64,000 nt of DNA, from positions 186,001 to 250,000 of the forward strand of contig JABSOY010000008.1 of assembly GCA_013215385.1 (NCBI GenBank). Direction: 5' to 3'. Positions 10,120-19,155 of this stretch are shown here, in pieces; position 1 is the first letter of the stretch; the number at the start of each line of letters is the position of its first letter. The DNA comes from Colwellia sp. Lineage in GTDB: Bacteria; Pseudomonadota; Gammaproteobacteria; Enterobacterales; Alteromonadaceae. A program made the position numbers and the translations under genes. Under the pieces are notes generated by a model. That model was given only the letters and a program-made list of their open reading frames with translations, did not search any database and had not been told where the DNA came from.

Positions 10120-12012
10120 ATGAAGTTTGATTTTTATAGAGTTATTTCCTTTATTGTTGTTATGTTTATCTTGGTTAGTAGTCAGCTACATGCCAATCAA
10201 CGGACACAACTAAAAGCCAGCAAAGTCGATGTGTCAGTTCGGCTAATACATATGAATGATGAAATTCATCGTCAGCCCCTGCAATCGTATAAACAGCTAT
10301 TAGCCATTAAGAGCCAATTTGTTGACATGCCTACGGAACAACAATTATGGTGGTTATTGCGTAAAGCTCAAGCCGAAAACTTGCTGTATTTTTATCAAGA
10401 ATTTAATCAAACGGTTGCTCAAGCTAATGCGCTTATTGAACCTGATACACCATTAAAGATTAAGAGTAGCTTGAGTATCTTTCAAGGCCTGATTTATCGT
10501 CGTGATGCTCAATATATTGATGCAACTCGTATCTTTCGCCAAGCGATGTTACATGCTAAAGAGGGTGAGTTAACCTACCTTTATATTTTAGCTAAACAAG
10601 AGCTTGCCTATACCCAAAGTCTAACGGAAATGTTTGAGTCTTCCTTGAAAGATATGCAAGAGGCGTATCTCGAAGCTTACGTACTAAAAGATCATTTTCT
10701 TATCGCGATTATCAATGAAACCTATGGTGCTATCTATGGTTATATGAAAGATTATCAAAAGTCGATTGAATACTATCAAAAAGCATTAAATACCTACGAA
10801 AACTTAGCTTATCCTGGCCATGTTGCTGAAGCCGTTTATGGTCTTGCGGCCACTTATCGTTATTGGAAAAAATATGATTTAGCGATAAATTATTTTGAGC
10901 TTTATCAAAAGAAGATTTATTATACGCCCAATACCGATATTTCTTTTTATTCAGCTTATGGTTTAGGCATGACTTTAGCTGAAAAGGGTGAATGCTTACG
11001 CGCTATTGAAGTGATGGACAAAGCACTTAGTTTACATGGCATGATTGATTATGACGCTGAGTTATATAAACAAAGAACGCATTGTTTCATTGTATTAGGT
11101 GAGCATGAACAGGCAAAACTATCCTTAGGTAAAGCTGAAAAAATATTCCTCGGCTTACCAGAATTGATGGGAACACAATGGCAATTAGAGATCATTGAAT
11201 TAGCGGCTGAGCTAGCTCATGTCAATAATAACGATAGTAAAGCGTTTCAATTATTGAAAGAATATTCTAGAAAGCATACTCAGTTATTGCTAAAACAATC
11301 GAGTCATAAACTAGCCAGTGCACGTGTCGCGATGGAAGTTGACCGAAAACACATAGAGCAAGCCTTAGTTAAGCAACAGAATAAGGTTAATAGGCTAGAA
11401 GGTGAGTCTTTAGACATACAAGAACGTAATAGCTTTTATTTTATGATCTTAATGGCTTGTATCAGTATTGTTGTTATTACTGTCATCGCAGTACAATATC
11501 GTAATAATAAAAAAATGTATGCTTTATCCATTAAAGATCCGTTATCTACTCTATATAATCGTCGCTATGTCTTTGAGTATTTATCAACATACCTCAAAGG
11601 TGTTTCGATAGAAAAAACAGAGTTGTCAGTTATTTTACTCGATATTGATGATTTTAAAGCAGTGAATGACCAATATGGTCATCCAGTTGGAGATGATGTC
11701 ATTAAAAAAATAGCGGCCATTGCCCAAGAGGTTTTTCGCTCTGAAGATGTTATTGGCCGTATTGGTGGCGAAGAGTTCTTATGTGTATTACCCCGAACTG
11801 ACACAGATCAATGTGAAGCTATCGCTAAGCGTTTCTTGAGAAAAGTAAGTAACCAAATATTTTTAGCAACGCCGAGTTTACGCATCACGGTTAGTATTGG
11901 TATTGCAAGTTTATCTCAACGTAGCCCTGACTGTGATTCGTTATACTTGCACGCTGATAAAGCACTTTATCAAGCAAAGCATAACGGTAAAAATAATATA
12001 GTTATTTATTAG
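10120..12012 (+). CDS. TPR-containing membrane diguanylate cyclase
   Basis: 630 aa. An N-terminal signal or anchor (hydrophobic 8-24) is followed by a helical tetratricopeptide-type region (about 60-400) containing repeats such as YQKSIEYYQKALNTYE, then a TM helix near 437-460 and a GGDEF domain. The catalytic loop is GGEEF (549-553) and an inhibitory I-site RSED is at 540-543, so an active, product-inhibited cyclic-di-GMP synthase is expected. The TPR part would be periplasmic. Only 18 bp separate it from the next gene, so it may be co-transcribed with the ovothiol genes. Confidence 0.88.
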   Translation: MKFDFYRVISFIVVMFILVSSQLHANQRTQLKASKVDVSVRLIHMNDEIHRQPLQSYKQLLAIKSQFVDMPTEQQLWWLLRKAQAENLLYFYQEFNQTVAQANALIEPDTPLKIKSSLSIFQGLIYRRDAQYIDATRIFRQAMLHAKEGELTYLYILAKQELAYTQSLTEMFESSLKDMQEAYLEAYVLKDHFLIAIINETYGAIYGYMKDYQKSIEYYQKALNTYENLAYPGHVAEAVYGLAATYRYWKKYDLAINYFELYQKKIYYTPNTDISFYSAYGLGMTLAEKGECLRAIEVMDKALSLHGMIDYDAELYKQRTHCFIVLGEHEQAKLSLGKAEKIFLGLPELMGTQWQLEIIELAAELAHVNNNDSKAFQLLKEYSRKHTQLLLKQSSHKLASARVAMEVDRKHIEQALVKQQNKVNRLEGESLDIQERNSFYFMILMACISIVVITVIAVQYRNNKKMYALSIKDPLSTLYNRRYVFEYLSTYLKGVSIEKTELSVILLDIDDFKAVNDQYGHPVGDDVIKKIAAIAQEVFRSEDVIGRIGGEEFLCVLPRTDTDQCEAIAKRFLRKVSNQIFLATPSLRITVSIGIASLSQRSPDCDSLYLHADKALYQAKHNGKNNIVIY

Positions 12013-12030
12013 TTATGTGCCGATACTTTT

Positions 12031-13170
12031 ATGAAAACTACTATGTCACCTGAAATACAAGCGATTAACCTTTTACAGCAATATATCCAGCATCTTGGTT
12101 TTAGTCCTGCTATTCACTTTGAGCTCGAAGGTTGTTTTCAAGTTAATACCAAAGAACGAGGTTTCTCCTTAAATTATCCTGAAATCAATCAACAACTTGT
12201 ACGAGCTGATATCGATGGCGAACTAGTCGCCGAATATTGGCATAATCAGTGGGAGTATGTTTCTTTATTTAATGGCCAATCGCCATTAAAAGAAGCCGAA
12301 AACCTGACTCGGGCAATAAAAATAATACCTTTTATACTCGGTAAGCAAGGGGTTATTAAAACCTTGATCAAACCTGTTGTTTGGGCCGGTGATAAAGGAA
12401 AATTAGTTAAGGGTAGTAGTGAAATCTTTACTAACGAAACACGTGCAGTACATATTCCTAATGCCGTGCAGTTAAATGTTAGTGCTACTGATAGCTTAGG
12501 TGATAATATTATTTTCGATGGTGGTTTTGGAGAGTACTTACAGCAATGTTTTATTGATACTAGTTTGAATTGTTGTTTACTTTATCTGCCCGAAGAAGAA
12601 GCCTTTGAACGTCTCGCATTGAAAAGTAAATACGGTTTAGCCGCTGAATTATGCTCACCTATCGATATTTCTGGTGGGCATCAAGGCAGTATTGCTTTGT
12701 ATAAAGAGGTGGGTAAGCATAACCAAGCTATGGGCGAAGAACCTTTACTGTATGACCATAATAATAAAGTATTAATTAGCCAACAAAATTGGCAAAAAAC
12801 GGCCCGCATAGAACATAGATTGGGGGCTTCAAGCTTAAAATATAATGCTTATTTTAATATTATTTATGCATTATTGAACTTAATTGACGCACTTGAAGTA
12901 TATAAACAAGGTAGATGTCGAGAGTTACTTCGTAAAAAAACTCCTCGGCAAGACTTACCTTGTTCATTATACGATAATGCCCTGGGTACAAACGTTGGGG
13001 CAATATCATTATTTGAAAACGATTCTTGGTTTAGTGAAAGCTTAAATAAAATATCCTGTCGAATGATCGATGCAAAAAATAATCAATTGCCGGATCAAAA
13101 ACAACTAGGTGATAAAATCAAACAAATGGTTTTAGCGTCATATCAACAAAAACTTATTCTCAGTAGTTAA
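12031..13170 (+). CDS. Glutamine-synthetase-like protein of the ovothiol locus (function unknown)
   Basis: 379 aa; not a recognised family at first glance. Two stretches resemble the catalytic domain of glutamine synthetase. NAVQLNVSATDSLGDNIIFD (144-163) lines up with the GMHVHxSLxDxxGxNxF region, but the histidines are replaced. RIEHR (259-263), followed by YNAY and a hydrophobic run ending LIDAL, lines up with the RIExRxxDxxxNPYLAxAAxLxAGLDGI region. This suggests a diverged ligase or a non-catalytic relative; it is inference from pattern only. The gene lies 3 bp before ovoA, so translational coupling and a shared role are likely. It could instead be an unrelated accessory protein. Confidence 0.5.
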   Translation: MKTTMSPEIQAINLLQQYIQHLGFSPAIHFELEGCFQVNTKERGFSLNYPEINQQLVRADIDGELVAEYWHNQWEYVSLFNGQSPLKEAENLTRAIKIIPFILGKQGVIKTLIKPVVWAGDKGKLVKGSSEIFTNETRAVHIPNAVQLNVSATDSLGDNIIFDGGFGEYLQQCFIDTSLNCCLLYLPEEEAFERLALKSKYGLAAELCSPIDISGGHQGSIALYKEVGKHNQAMGEEPLLYDHNNKVLISQQNWQKTARIEHRLGASSLKYNAYFNIIYALLNLIDALEVYKQGRCRELLRKKTPRQDLPCSLYDNALGTNVGAISLFENDSWFSESLNKISCRMIDAKNNQLPDQKQLGDKIKQMVLASYQQKLILSS

Positions 13171-13173
13171 AAT

Positions 13174-15306
13174 ATGAATATTATTAATAATCAAAAAACG
13201 ACCCCGCAACTTTCTGGCAACTCGGTTGAAATAAAAAGAGCCGAGCTGAAAGAATATTTTCGAAATACATGGGCGACATATGAATCACTATTTTCTTTAA
13301 TTAACCATGATGACGTTTATTATTTGCGGCCTGAGCCATTACGCCATCCATTAATTTTCTATTTTGGTCATACGGCCACTTTTTTTATTAATAAGCTGAT
13401 TCTGGGAAAACACCTAACGCAGCGGATCAATAAAAAAATTGAAGCTGTTTGCGCTGTTGGTGTCGATGAAATGAGTTGGGATGACCTCAATAGTGAGCAT
13501 TACGACTGGCCAACTGTTGATGAAGTACGTGAGTATCGTACGCAAGTTTTTATGTTAATAAACCAGCAAATCGACACCATGGAATTGTCATTGCCGATAC
13601 AACAAGACTCGTTAGCCTGGTTAATTTTAATGGGCTGTGAGCATGAACGTATACATTTAGAAACCTCGTCAGTAATTATGCGTATGCTACCAATGGCTTC
13701 TTTAACCGAACCTTTCAGTGAAAATAAGCAATGGCAAAGTTGTCCTGATTTTTCATCTTCTCCTCATAATGAATTGCTTAGGGTTCCTGAACAAGCAATG
13801 ATATTAGGCAAGAAATCAGCAGATAAAACCTTTGGATGGGATAACGAATATGGTGAGTTAGCTTTAAAGGTTACAGAGTTTAATGCGTCGAAATATTTAG
13901 TATCAAACCAAGAATACTTAGCTTTTATTGATGCGGGTGGTTATCAAAACGCTGCTTATTGGACGAGCGAAGGACAAGAGTGGTTAATTTTCAGTAAAGC
14001 TGAAATGCCGCGTTTTTGGCGAAAAAATTCGGGTGAATATTTTCAGCGTAACTTGCTCAATGAAATTCCTTTGCCGATGAATTGGCCCACAGAAGTCAAT
14101 TACCTAGAAGCGAAAGCATTTTGTCAGTGGAAAAGTCAGCAAAGCCAATTGAATATCGCTTTACCAACAGAGGCACAGTGGCGATGTTTACGTGACGGCT
14201 TAGTTGGGGATACCAATGATTGGCAGCAAGCACCTGCAAATATAAATTTAGCGCACTATGCATCGTCTTGCCCAGTAGATAAGTTTTCAGCGGGTGAGTT
14301 TTTTGATGTTGTTGGTAATGTTTGGCAGTGGAGTGAGTCGGCAATAGATGGCTTTGATGGTTTTAAAGTACACCCACTTTACGATGACTTTTCAACCCCC
14401 ACCTTTGATGGCAAACACAATTTAATTAAAGGTGGTTCATGGGTTTCTACAGGCAATGAAGCCATAAAATCAGCACGTTATGCTTTTCGTCGGCACTTTA
14501 CTCAACATGCTGGTTTTCGTTATGTAGAAAACTTAGATGGAAAAATACCGACAACGCCAGTTAATCGTTATGAAACTGATCGTGACATTTGTCAGCAACT
14601 CGACAGTCATTACGGTAAAACGCAACTTAGCCAGACTAATTATCAACGACAAATAAGCACTTCAGTGCGCGAAAATATGAAGAAGTACAAGGTGAGTGCT
14701 GATAAATGTCTTAATGTAGGCTGTAGTGTTGGGAGAACTGCATTTGAGTTGTCTCCCTTTTTTCAGCATATTGACGCAATCGATTTTTCTGCACGGTTTA
14801 TTCAATATGGTGTGCAACTTCAGCAGCAACAATCGGTACGCTATACCTCAGTCGTTTCAGGGGACATAGTCGATTTTAATGAAGTATCTTTGGCGGAATT
14901 ACCGATAAGTGGCAAAGGCGATAATATTTTATTTAGCCAAGGTGATGGTTGTAATTTAAAAGTAAACTTCTGTGATTACGACGCGGTTGTTATTGAACAC
15001 GCCTTAGAGAAAAGCTATCAGCCTAAAATATTATTAGCTACAGTTTCACAGCGCTTAAAGGTCGGAGGTTTACTGTTTGTGATAAGCGACTTCCAATACT
15101 CAACAAAACACACCGAGAAGAGTCATTGGCTTGGTGGCTTAAAAGTGAATGGCGAAAATGTCAGCGGCTTTGATGAACTAAGCTTGCGACTGTCAAATCA
15201 TTTTAATTTACTCAATGAAATTCAGTTAACGCGTGTGGTGAAACAAAACCAGTGCACCTATATTGTAACGGAAACTCAACTGAGTGTTTGGCAGAGAATC
15301 AGTTAA
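13174..15306 (+). CDS. ovoA: OvoA: 5-histidylcysteine sulfoxide synthase with 4-mercaptohistidine N-methyltransferase domain
   Basis: Joins cysteine to C5 of histidine using non-heme iron and oxygen, the first step of ovothiol biosynthesis. 710 aa, usual for the family. A DinB-like N-terminal domain carries likely iron ligands H66 (in FYFGHTATF) and H157/H161 (in CEHERIHLE). A formylglycine-generating-enzyme-like domain follows (about 200-460, with NVWQWSES and KGGSWVS near its end). From about 500 there is a SAM methyltransferase domain with NVGCSVGRTA near 515, expected to N-methylate the thiohistidine. It sits between the glutamine-synthetase-like gene (3 bp) and the PLP enzyme (18 bp). 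Confidence 0.92.
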   Translation: MNIINNQKTTPQLSGNSVEIKRAELKEYFRNTWATYESLFSLINHDDVYYLRPEPLRHPLIFYFGHTATFFINKLILGKHLTQRINKKIEAVCAVGVDEMSWDDLNSEHYDWPTVDEVREYRTQVFMLINQQIDTMELSLPIQQDSLAWLILMGCEHERIHLETSSVIMRMLPMASLTEPFSENKQWQSCPDFSSSPHNELLRVPEQAMILGKKSADKTFGWDNEYGELALKVTEFNASKYLVSNQEYLAFIDAGGYQNAAYWTSEGQEWLIFSKAEMPRFWRKNSGEYFQRNLLNEIPLPMNWPTEVNYLEAKAFCQWKSQQSQLNIALPTEAQWRCLRDGLVGDTNDWQQAPANINLAHYASSCPVDKFSAGEFFDVVGNVWQWSESAIDGFDGFKVHPLYDDFSTPTFDGKHNLIKGGSWVSTGNEAIKSARYAFRRHFTQHAGFRYVENLDGKIPTTPVNRYETDRDICQQLDSHYGKTQLSQTNYQRQISTSVRENMKKYKVSADKCLNVGCSVGRTAFELSPFFQHIDAIDFSARFIQYGVQLQQQQSVRYTSVVSGDIVDFNEVSLAELPISGKGDNILFSQGDGCNLKVNFCDYDAVVIEHALEKSYQPKILLATVSQRLKVGGLLFVISDFQYSTKHTEKSHWLGGLKVNGENVSGFDELSLRLSNHFNLLNEIQLTRVVKQNQCTYIVTETQLSVWQRIS

Positions 15307-15324
15307 TCGAAGGGTAAGAGAATA

Positions 15325-16512
15325 ATGAATATACAGCTACCTGCCCATATTGCTTTTGGTCAACGCCTTGCACAAAACCCTAAGGTGAATATAGAGTTTA
15401 ATTTAAGTGATTCATGTGCGCAAAGCCTGTCGGTAAATGCTTTATGTCAACTTGCCAATAGCACAGTTGAAAGTGTTTTAGGCAAGCAAGAGTTATCTTA
15501 CGCGCCGTTATGGGGGGGAGAAGCTCTTAGGCAGTTAATCGTTGATTTTCACCAAAGCGTGAACAATCATGAAATTAAATTAACGTTCGAAGACGTGCTT
15601 ACTTTTTGTGGTGCACAAGAGGCACTCTCTGCTATTTATCAATGTTTATTTTCAACCAATAGCTTGTTTACATCTAGCGAGTTAGCCGAAAGTGAGATTG
15701 TCGTGATAACGCCTTGTTACCCGTCATTAGTAACAATGGCAGAACAACTGGGGATCAAAGTTAATTGTTTATTGCTAGATCCTGAGCAAGAGTGGCAAAT
15801 AACATTTAAAGAATTAAGCTGCTTGGTGAATGAAAAAACGCGTTTAATTGTTGTTAACTCACCTCATAACCCAAGTGGTAGCGTAATAACCAGTGAACTT
15901 GCTGATGAAATATTGGCACTGGCTAAAAAGTTTAATTGTTATTTGTTAGCCGACGATGTTTCACAAATGAGCAATTATCATCAATTGCCATTAGCACATC
16001 GTTATCTTGATTATGACAAAGCGATTGTAGTTTCAGTTTTATCAAAAAGTTTTGGTTTATCAGGTTTACGCATCGGTTGGGCGGTAACGAAAAATAAAGT
16101 GCTACTTAAGCAATTGTTAGCATTTAAAGCACAGTCTTCGATTTGTACTTCGGCTGTTGATGAGAAACTTGCAGAGTTGGCGTTAACTCATCACCAGAAA
16201 ATTATTAATGACAATAATAATATTACTTATCAAAATATAATATTATTTCAACAGTTTATTGATGATAATCCGCAATATTTATCTTGGCAACCGCCACAAG
16301 CCGGCTTGTTAGGCTTGGTTAAGTGTCATAGCCAAACACCATTGCTTGAATGGGCCGAACAACTTGCTGAACAAGCGGGCATACTTGTTTATCCCGCTTG
16401 TTTATTTGGATTAAACGATCAGTATTTTCGTATAGGATTGGGGAAAACGGACTTTTCATTGATACTTACACGGTTACAACTTTTTATAGATGGCAATCTC
16501 TCCGCCCAATAA
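15325..16512 (+). CDS. ovoB: PLP-dependent aminotransferase-fold enzyme, probable OvoB sulfoxide lyase
   Basis: 395 aa, fold type I. The Schiff-base lysine is K241 in VSVLSKSFGLSGLRIGW, and NSPHNPSG and ADDV motifs precede it. By sequence it is an aminotransferase class I/II protein. Its position 18 bp after ovoA points to the OvoB role: cleaving the C-S bond of 5-histidylcysteine sulfoxide to release 5-thiohistidine. The symbol therefore rests on context; an ordinary aminotransferase cannot be excluded. The start ATG is preceded by AAGGGTAAGAG, a good ribosome site. Confidence 0.78.
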   Translation: MNIQLPAHIAFGQRLAQNPKVNIEFNLSDSCAQSLSVNALCQLANSTVESVLGKQELSYAPLWGGEALRQLIVDFHQSVNNHEIKLTFEDVLTFCGAQEALSAIYQCLFSTNSLFTSSELAESEIVVITPCYPSLVTMAEQLGIKVNCLLLDPEQEWQITFKELSCLVNEKTRLIVVNSPHNPSGSVITSELADEILALAKKFNCYLLADDVSQMSNYHQLPLAHRYLDYDKAIVVSVLSKSFGLSGLRIGWAVTKNKVLLKQLLAFKAQSSICTSAVDEKLAELALTHHQKIINDNNNITYQNIILFQQFIDDNPQYLSWQPPQAGLLGLVKCHSQTPLLEWAEQLAEQAGILVYPACLFGLNDQYFRIGLGKTDFSLILTRLQLFIDGNLSAQ

Positions 16513-16681
16513 AGCCTATTACTAATTATTTTCATTAAGTTTTTTTGTAGGCTATTTTATATATAAATCAAGGTATTAAAATTATTCTTAGCAAATAATC
16601 ATAACTTGTTACATTTTGAAATAAACCTTTTGCACCTTAACTACGACAATAGGTGTAATAAAAATGTAATTTGAGAAATTA

Positions 16682-18988
16682 ATGTTTGTTAAAAATAATA
16701 ATAAATCGCCCGATAAAAATAACAATGCTAAAAATGATCAACTGCACAGCTTCAATAAAACCCTTGTATCTTGCTTAGCATTATTTAGCTTTTCGGCCAC
16801 TAGTATAGCGGCTGAGTCAATTAAGCAAAATTACGCCTTAACCTATCAGGAAGAAAAAATTACCGTTGATGGTATTATGGATGAAGACGTCTGGAAAGAG
16901 GCGACTAAAATGGTGCTTAAATATGAGAACAATCCTGGCGATGGGGTTGATGCCACGGTAAGTACTGAAATGTATTTTTATGAAAATGGCGAATCCTTAA
17001 ATGTCGCCATTATTGCTTATGATCCAAACCCTGAACTAATTCGTGCTTCACTACGAGACAGAGATGCGCTGTGGAGCGATGATAATGTTGGTATTGTTAT
17101 CGACACATTCAATGATCAACGTAGCGGTTATGAGTTCTTTGTTAATCCGTTAGGTGCCCAAGCAGACATGCGTATGGACGACACAAATGGCTGGGATGAA
17201 GACTCGTCATGGGATGCAATATGGGCAAGCGCTGGACGAATTACTGATATAGGCTACATTGTAGAAATGAGCATTCCTTTTACCGCACTTCGTTTTCCAC
17301 AAACCGATGGTACTTTAACTTGGAATGTCGCTGGTTTACGAAATTATCCACGTGATGTACGTAAACAAATGGCGACTTATAAAAGCGACCGTAATATTAA
17401 GTGTAACTTGTGTCAGTTCGACCAATTAGCAGGTTTTGCAAGTATTAAGACGAGTAATAATTTTCAATTAACGCCAACGTTAACCATTTCGCGTAAAGAT
17501 GAAAAACCGAATGTTCCAGGTGAGTGGCAAGATGGAGATACTGATGTTGATCCTGGCCTAGATATTCGTTGGGGAATTACCCAGGACATGGTCTTGAATG
17601 TCACGGTTAATCCAGACTTTTCGCAAGTAGAAGCCGATTCTGGGCAACTAGACGTTAATAATACCTACTCATTATTTTATCCTGAGAAGCGGCCATTCTT
17701 TTTAGATGGCGCTTCTTATTTTGACACCAGTAATTTTAATTTTGTCCATACAAGAAATATTGCCGAGCCTGATGTTGGCATAAAACTTACCGGAAAAACC
17801 GATCAACATAGTTACGGTTTAATGGTAGCAAACGACAAAAATACTTCGTTCTTAATGCCGGGGAACAGTGGCTCAGGCATTGCTACTTTAAATGAGGAAT
17901 CAGATGTTGCTATTGCGCGATATAAAATAGACGTTGGTGAACGCAATGATATTGGTGTGTTAGTGACGAATCGAGAATCGAGTCATTATAATAATACGCT
18001 AGTGTCGGTTGATGGAAATTATTGGTTCAGCCAAGCTGATAGTATTCGTTATCAAATTGCCCGCTCAGAATCAGACAACCCTACACAAGTACAAGAAGAT
18101 TTCGGGGTAGCAAAAGAGCAGCAAGGTAATGCATATAGCTTGAGATACTCGCATCAAACGCGCGATTACAGATTAAAAGCTGATTATACTAATGTGGACG
18201 AAAATTTTCGTGCTGATTTAGGGTTTCAGTCACAAGCAAATTACGAAAAACTGGTACTAGGAGGAAATAGAACTTGGTACGGCACCGAAGATGACCTGTT
18301 AACTGAATGGGGATACTTTGGTGATTGGGATAAAACCTATGATCAAGACGGTAAAATGTTAGAGCAAGAATATGAACTATTTGGTGAAATTCAAGGGCCT
18401 ATGCAGTTATATGGTAACTTTGGTTTTACCCATCGTGAGAAATTTCACGATGGTGAATATTTTTACGAAAATCAAATACGTAGTTATTTCAGATTTACAC
18501 CTATCTCGGGATTGAAACTACAATTTTTCACCCGAATGGGTAAACAGATAGATTATGCTAATACTCAATTAGGTGACGTATTTAACTTCGAAACAACGGT
18601 AACTTGGGATGCCAATAAACATATTAATCTTGATTTTAGTCATAATTATAGTCAACTTGATATTGGCAGTAAGCGCCTTTTTACCGCTAATCAGTACGAT
18701 GTTAGATTAGGTTACCAGTTTAATATGCGCAGTATTTTAAAGTTGGTTGTCCAATATACTGATATTGATAGAGATGCAGGCATGTATAGCTATGAAGATA
18801 TTGAAGATCGCCCACATGACACGAATCGTCGTTTTTCAACCCAGCTGATTTATTCTTATAAAATCAATGCACAAACCCTATTCTTTGTTGGTTACTCTGA
18901 TGGCGGTTTTCAAGATGATAACTTAAATGAGTTAGAGCGTGACCAACGAACGATTTTTACCAAGTTCAGCTATGCTTGGCTGTTATAA
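16682..18988 (+). CDS. DUF5916-type outer-membrane protein with N-terminal CBM9-like domain
   Basis: 768 aa. A polar N-terminal leader is followed by a signal-like segment (about 27-44, ending SIAAES). Residues 50-250 form a carbohydrate-binding family 9-like domain (ITVDGIMDEDVWKEA, DDNVGIVIDTF). The rest is rich in alternating aromatic strands and ends in FSYAWLL, as expected for a DUF5916 beta-barrel. It is probably an outer-membrane protein binding a glycan or peptide; the substrate is unknown. It stands alone behind a 169-bp AT-rich leader. Confidence 0.72.
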   Translation: MFVKNNNKSPDKNNNAKNDQLHSFNKTLVSCLALFSFSATSIAAESIKQNYALTYQEEKITVDGIMDEDVWKEATKMVLKYENNPGDGVDATVSTEMYFYENGESLNVAIIAYDPNPELIRASLRDRDALWSDDNVGIVIDTFNDQRSGYEFFVNPLGAQADMRMDDTNGWDEDSSWDAIWASAGRITDIGYIVEMSIPFTALRFPQTDGTLTWNVAGLRNYPRDVRKQMATYKSDRNIKCNLCQFDQLAGFASIKTSNNFQLTPTLTISRKDEKPNVPGEWQDGDTDVDPGLDIRWGITQDMVLNVTVNPDFSQVEADSGQLDVNNTYSLFYPEKRPFFLDGASYFDTSNFNFVHTRNIAEPDVGIKLTGKTDQHSYGLMVANDKNTSFLMPGNSGSGIATLNEESDVAIARYKIDVGERNDIGVLVTNRESSHYNNTLVSVDGNYWFSQADSIRYQIARSESDNPTQVQEDFGVAKEQQGNAYSLRYSHQTRDYRLKADYTNVDENFRADLGFQSQANYEKLVLGGNRTWYGTEDDLLTEWGYFGDWDKTYDQDGKMLEQEYELFGEIQGPMQLYGNFGFTHREKFHDGEYFYENQIRSYFRFTPISGLKLQFFTRMGKQIDYANTQLGDVFNFETTVTWDANKHINLDFSHNYSQLDIGSKRLFTANQYDVRLGYQFNMRSILKLVVQYTDIDRDAGMYSYEDIEDRPHDTNRRFSTQLIYSYKINAQTLFFVGYSDGGFQDDNLNELERDQRTIFTKFSYAWLL

Positions 18989-19039
18989 AATTAGCAGTAT
19001 GTTTACAATTTTTTAATAAAAACAGCATCATTTATATTT

Positions 19040-19081
19040 TATAAACAATGAAGTGACAGCAGCGGCTATTCATTGTTTATA
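19040..19081. repeat. Stem-loop between the DUF5916 gene and the 405-aa gene
   Basis: TATAAACAATGAA (19040-19052) and TTCATTGTTTATA (19069-19081) are exact reverse complements around a 16-base loop. No U-run follows, so it may be a weak terminator of the DUF5916 transcript or an operator for the next gene, which starts 75 bp later. Confidence 0.5.
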
Positions 19082-19155
19082 AAGTTTCTCTCAAACGGTA
19101 TTTTCCCAAATAGTCATGTTATGGTATCGCTCAACACAAAGGAAGATGAGTTGCT

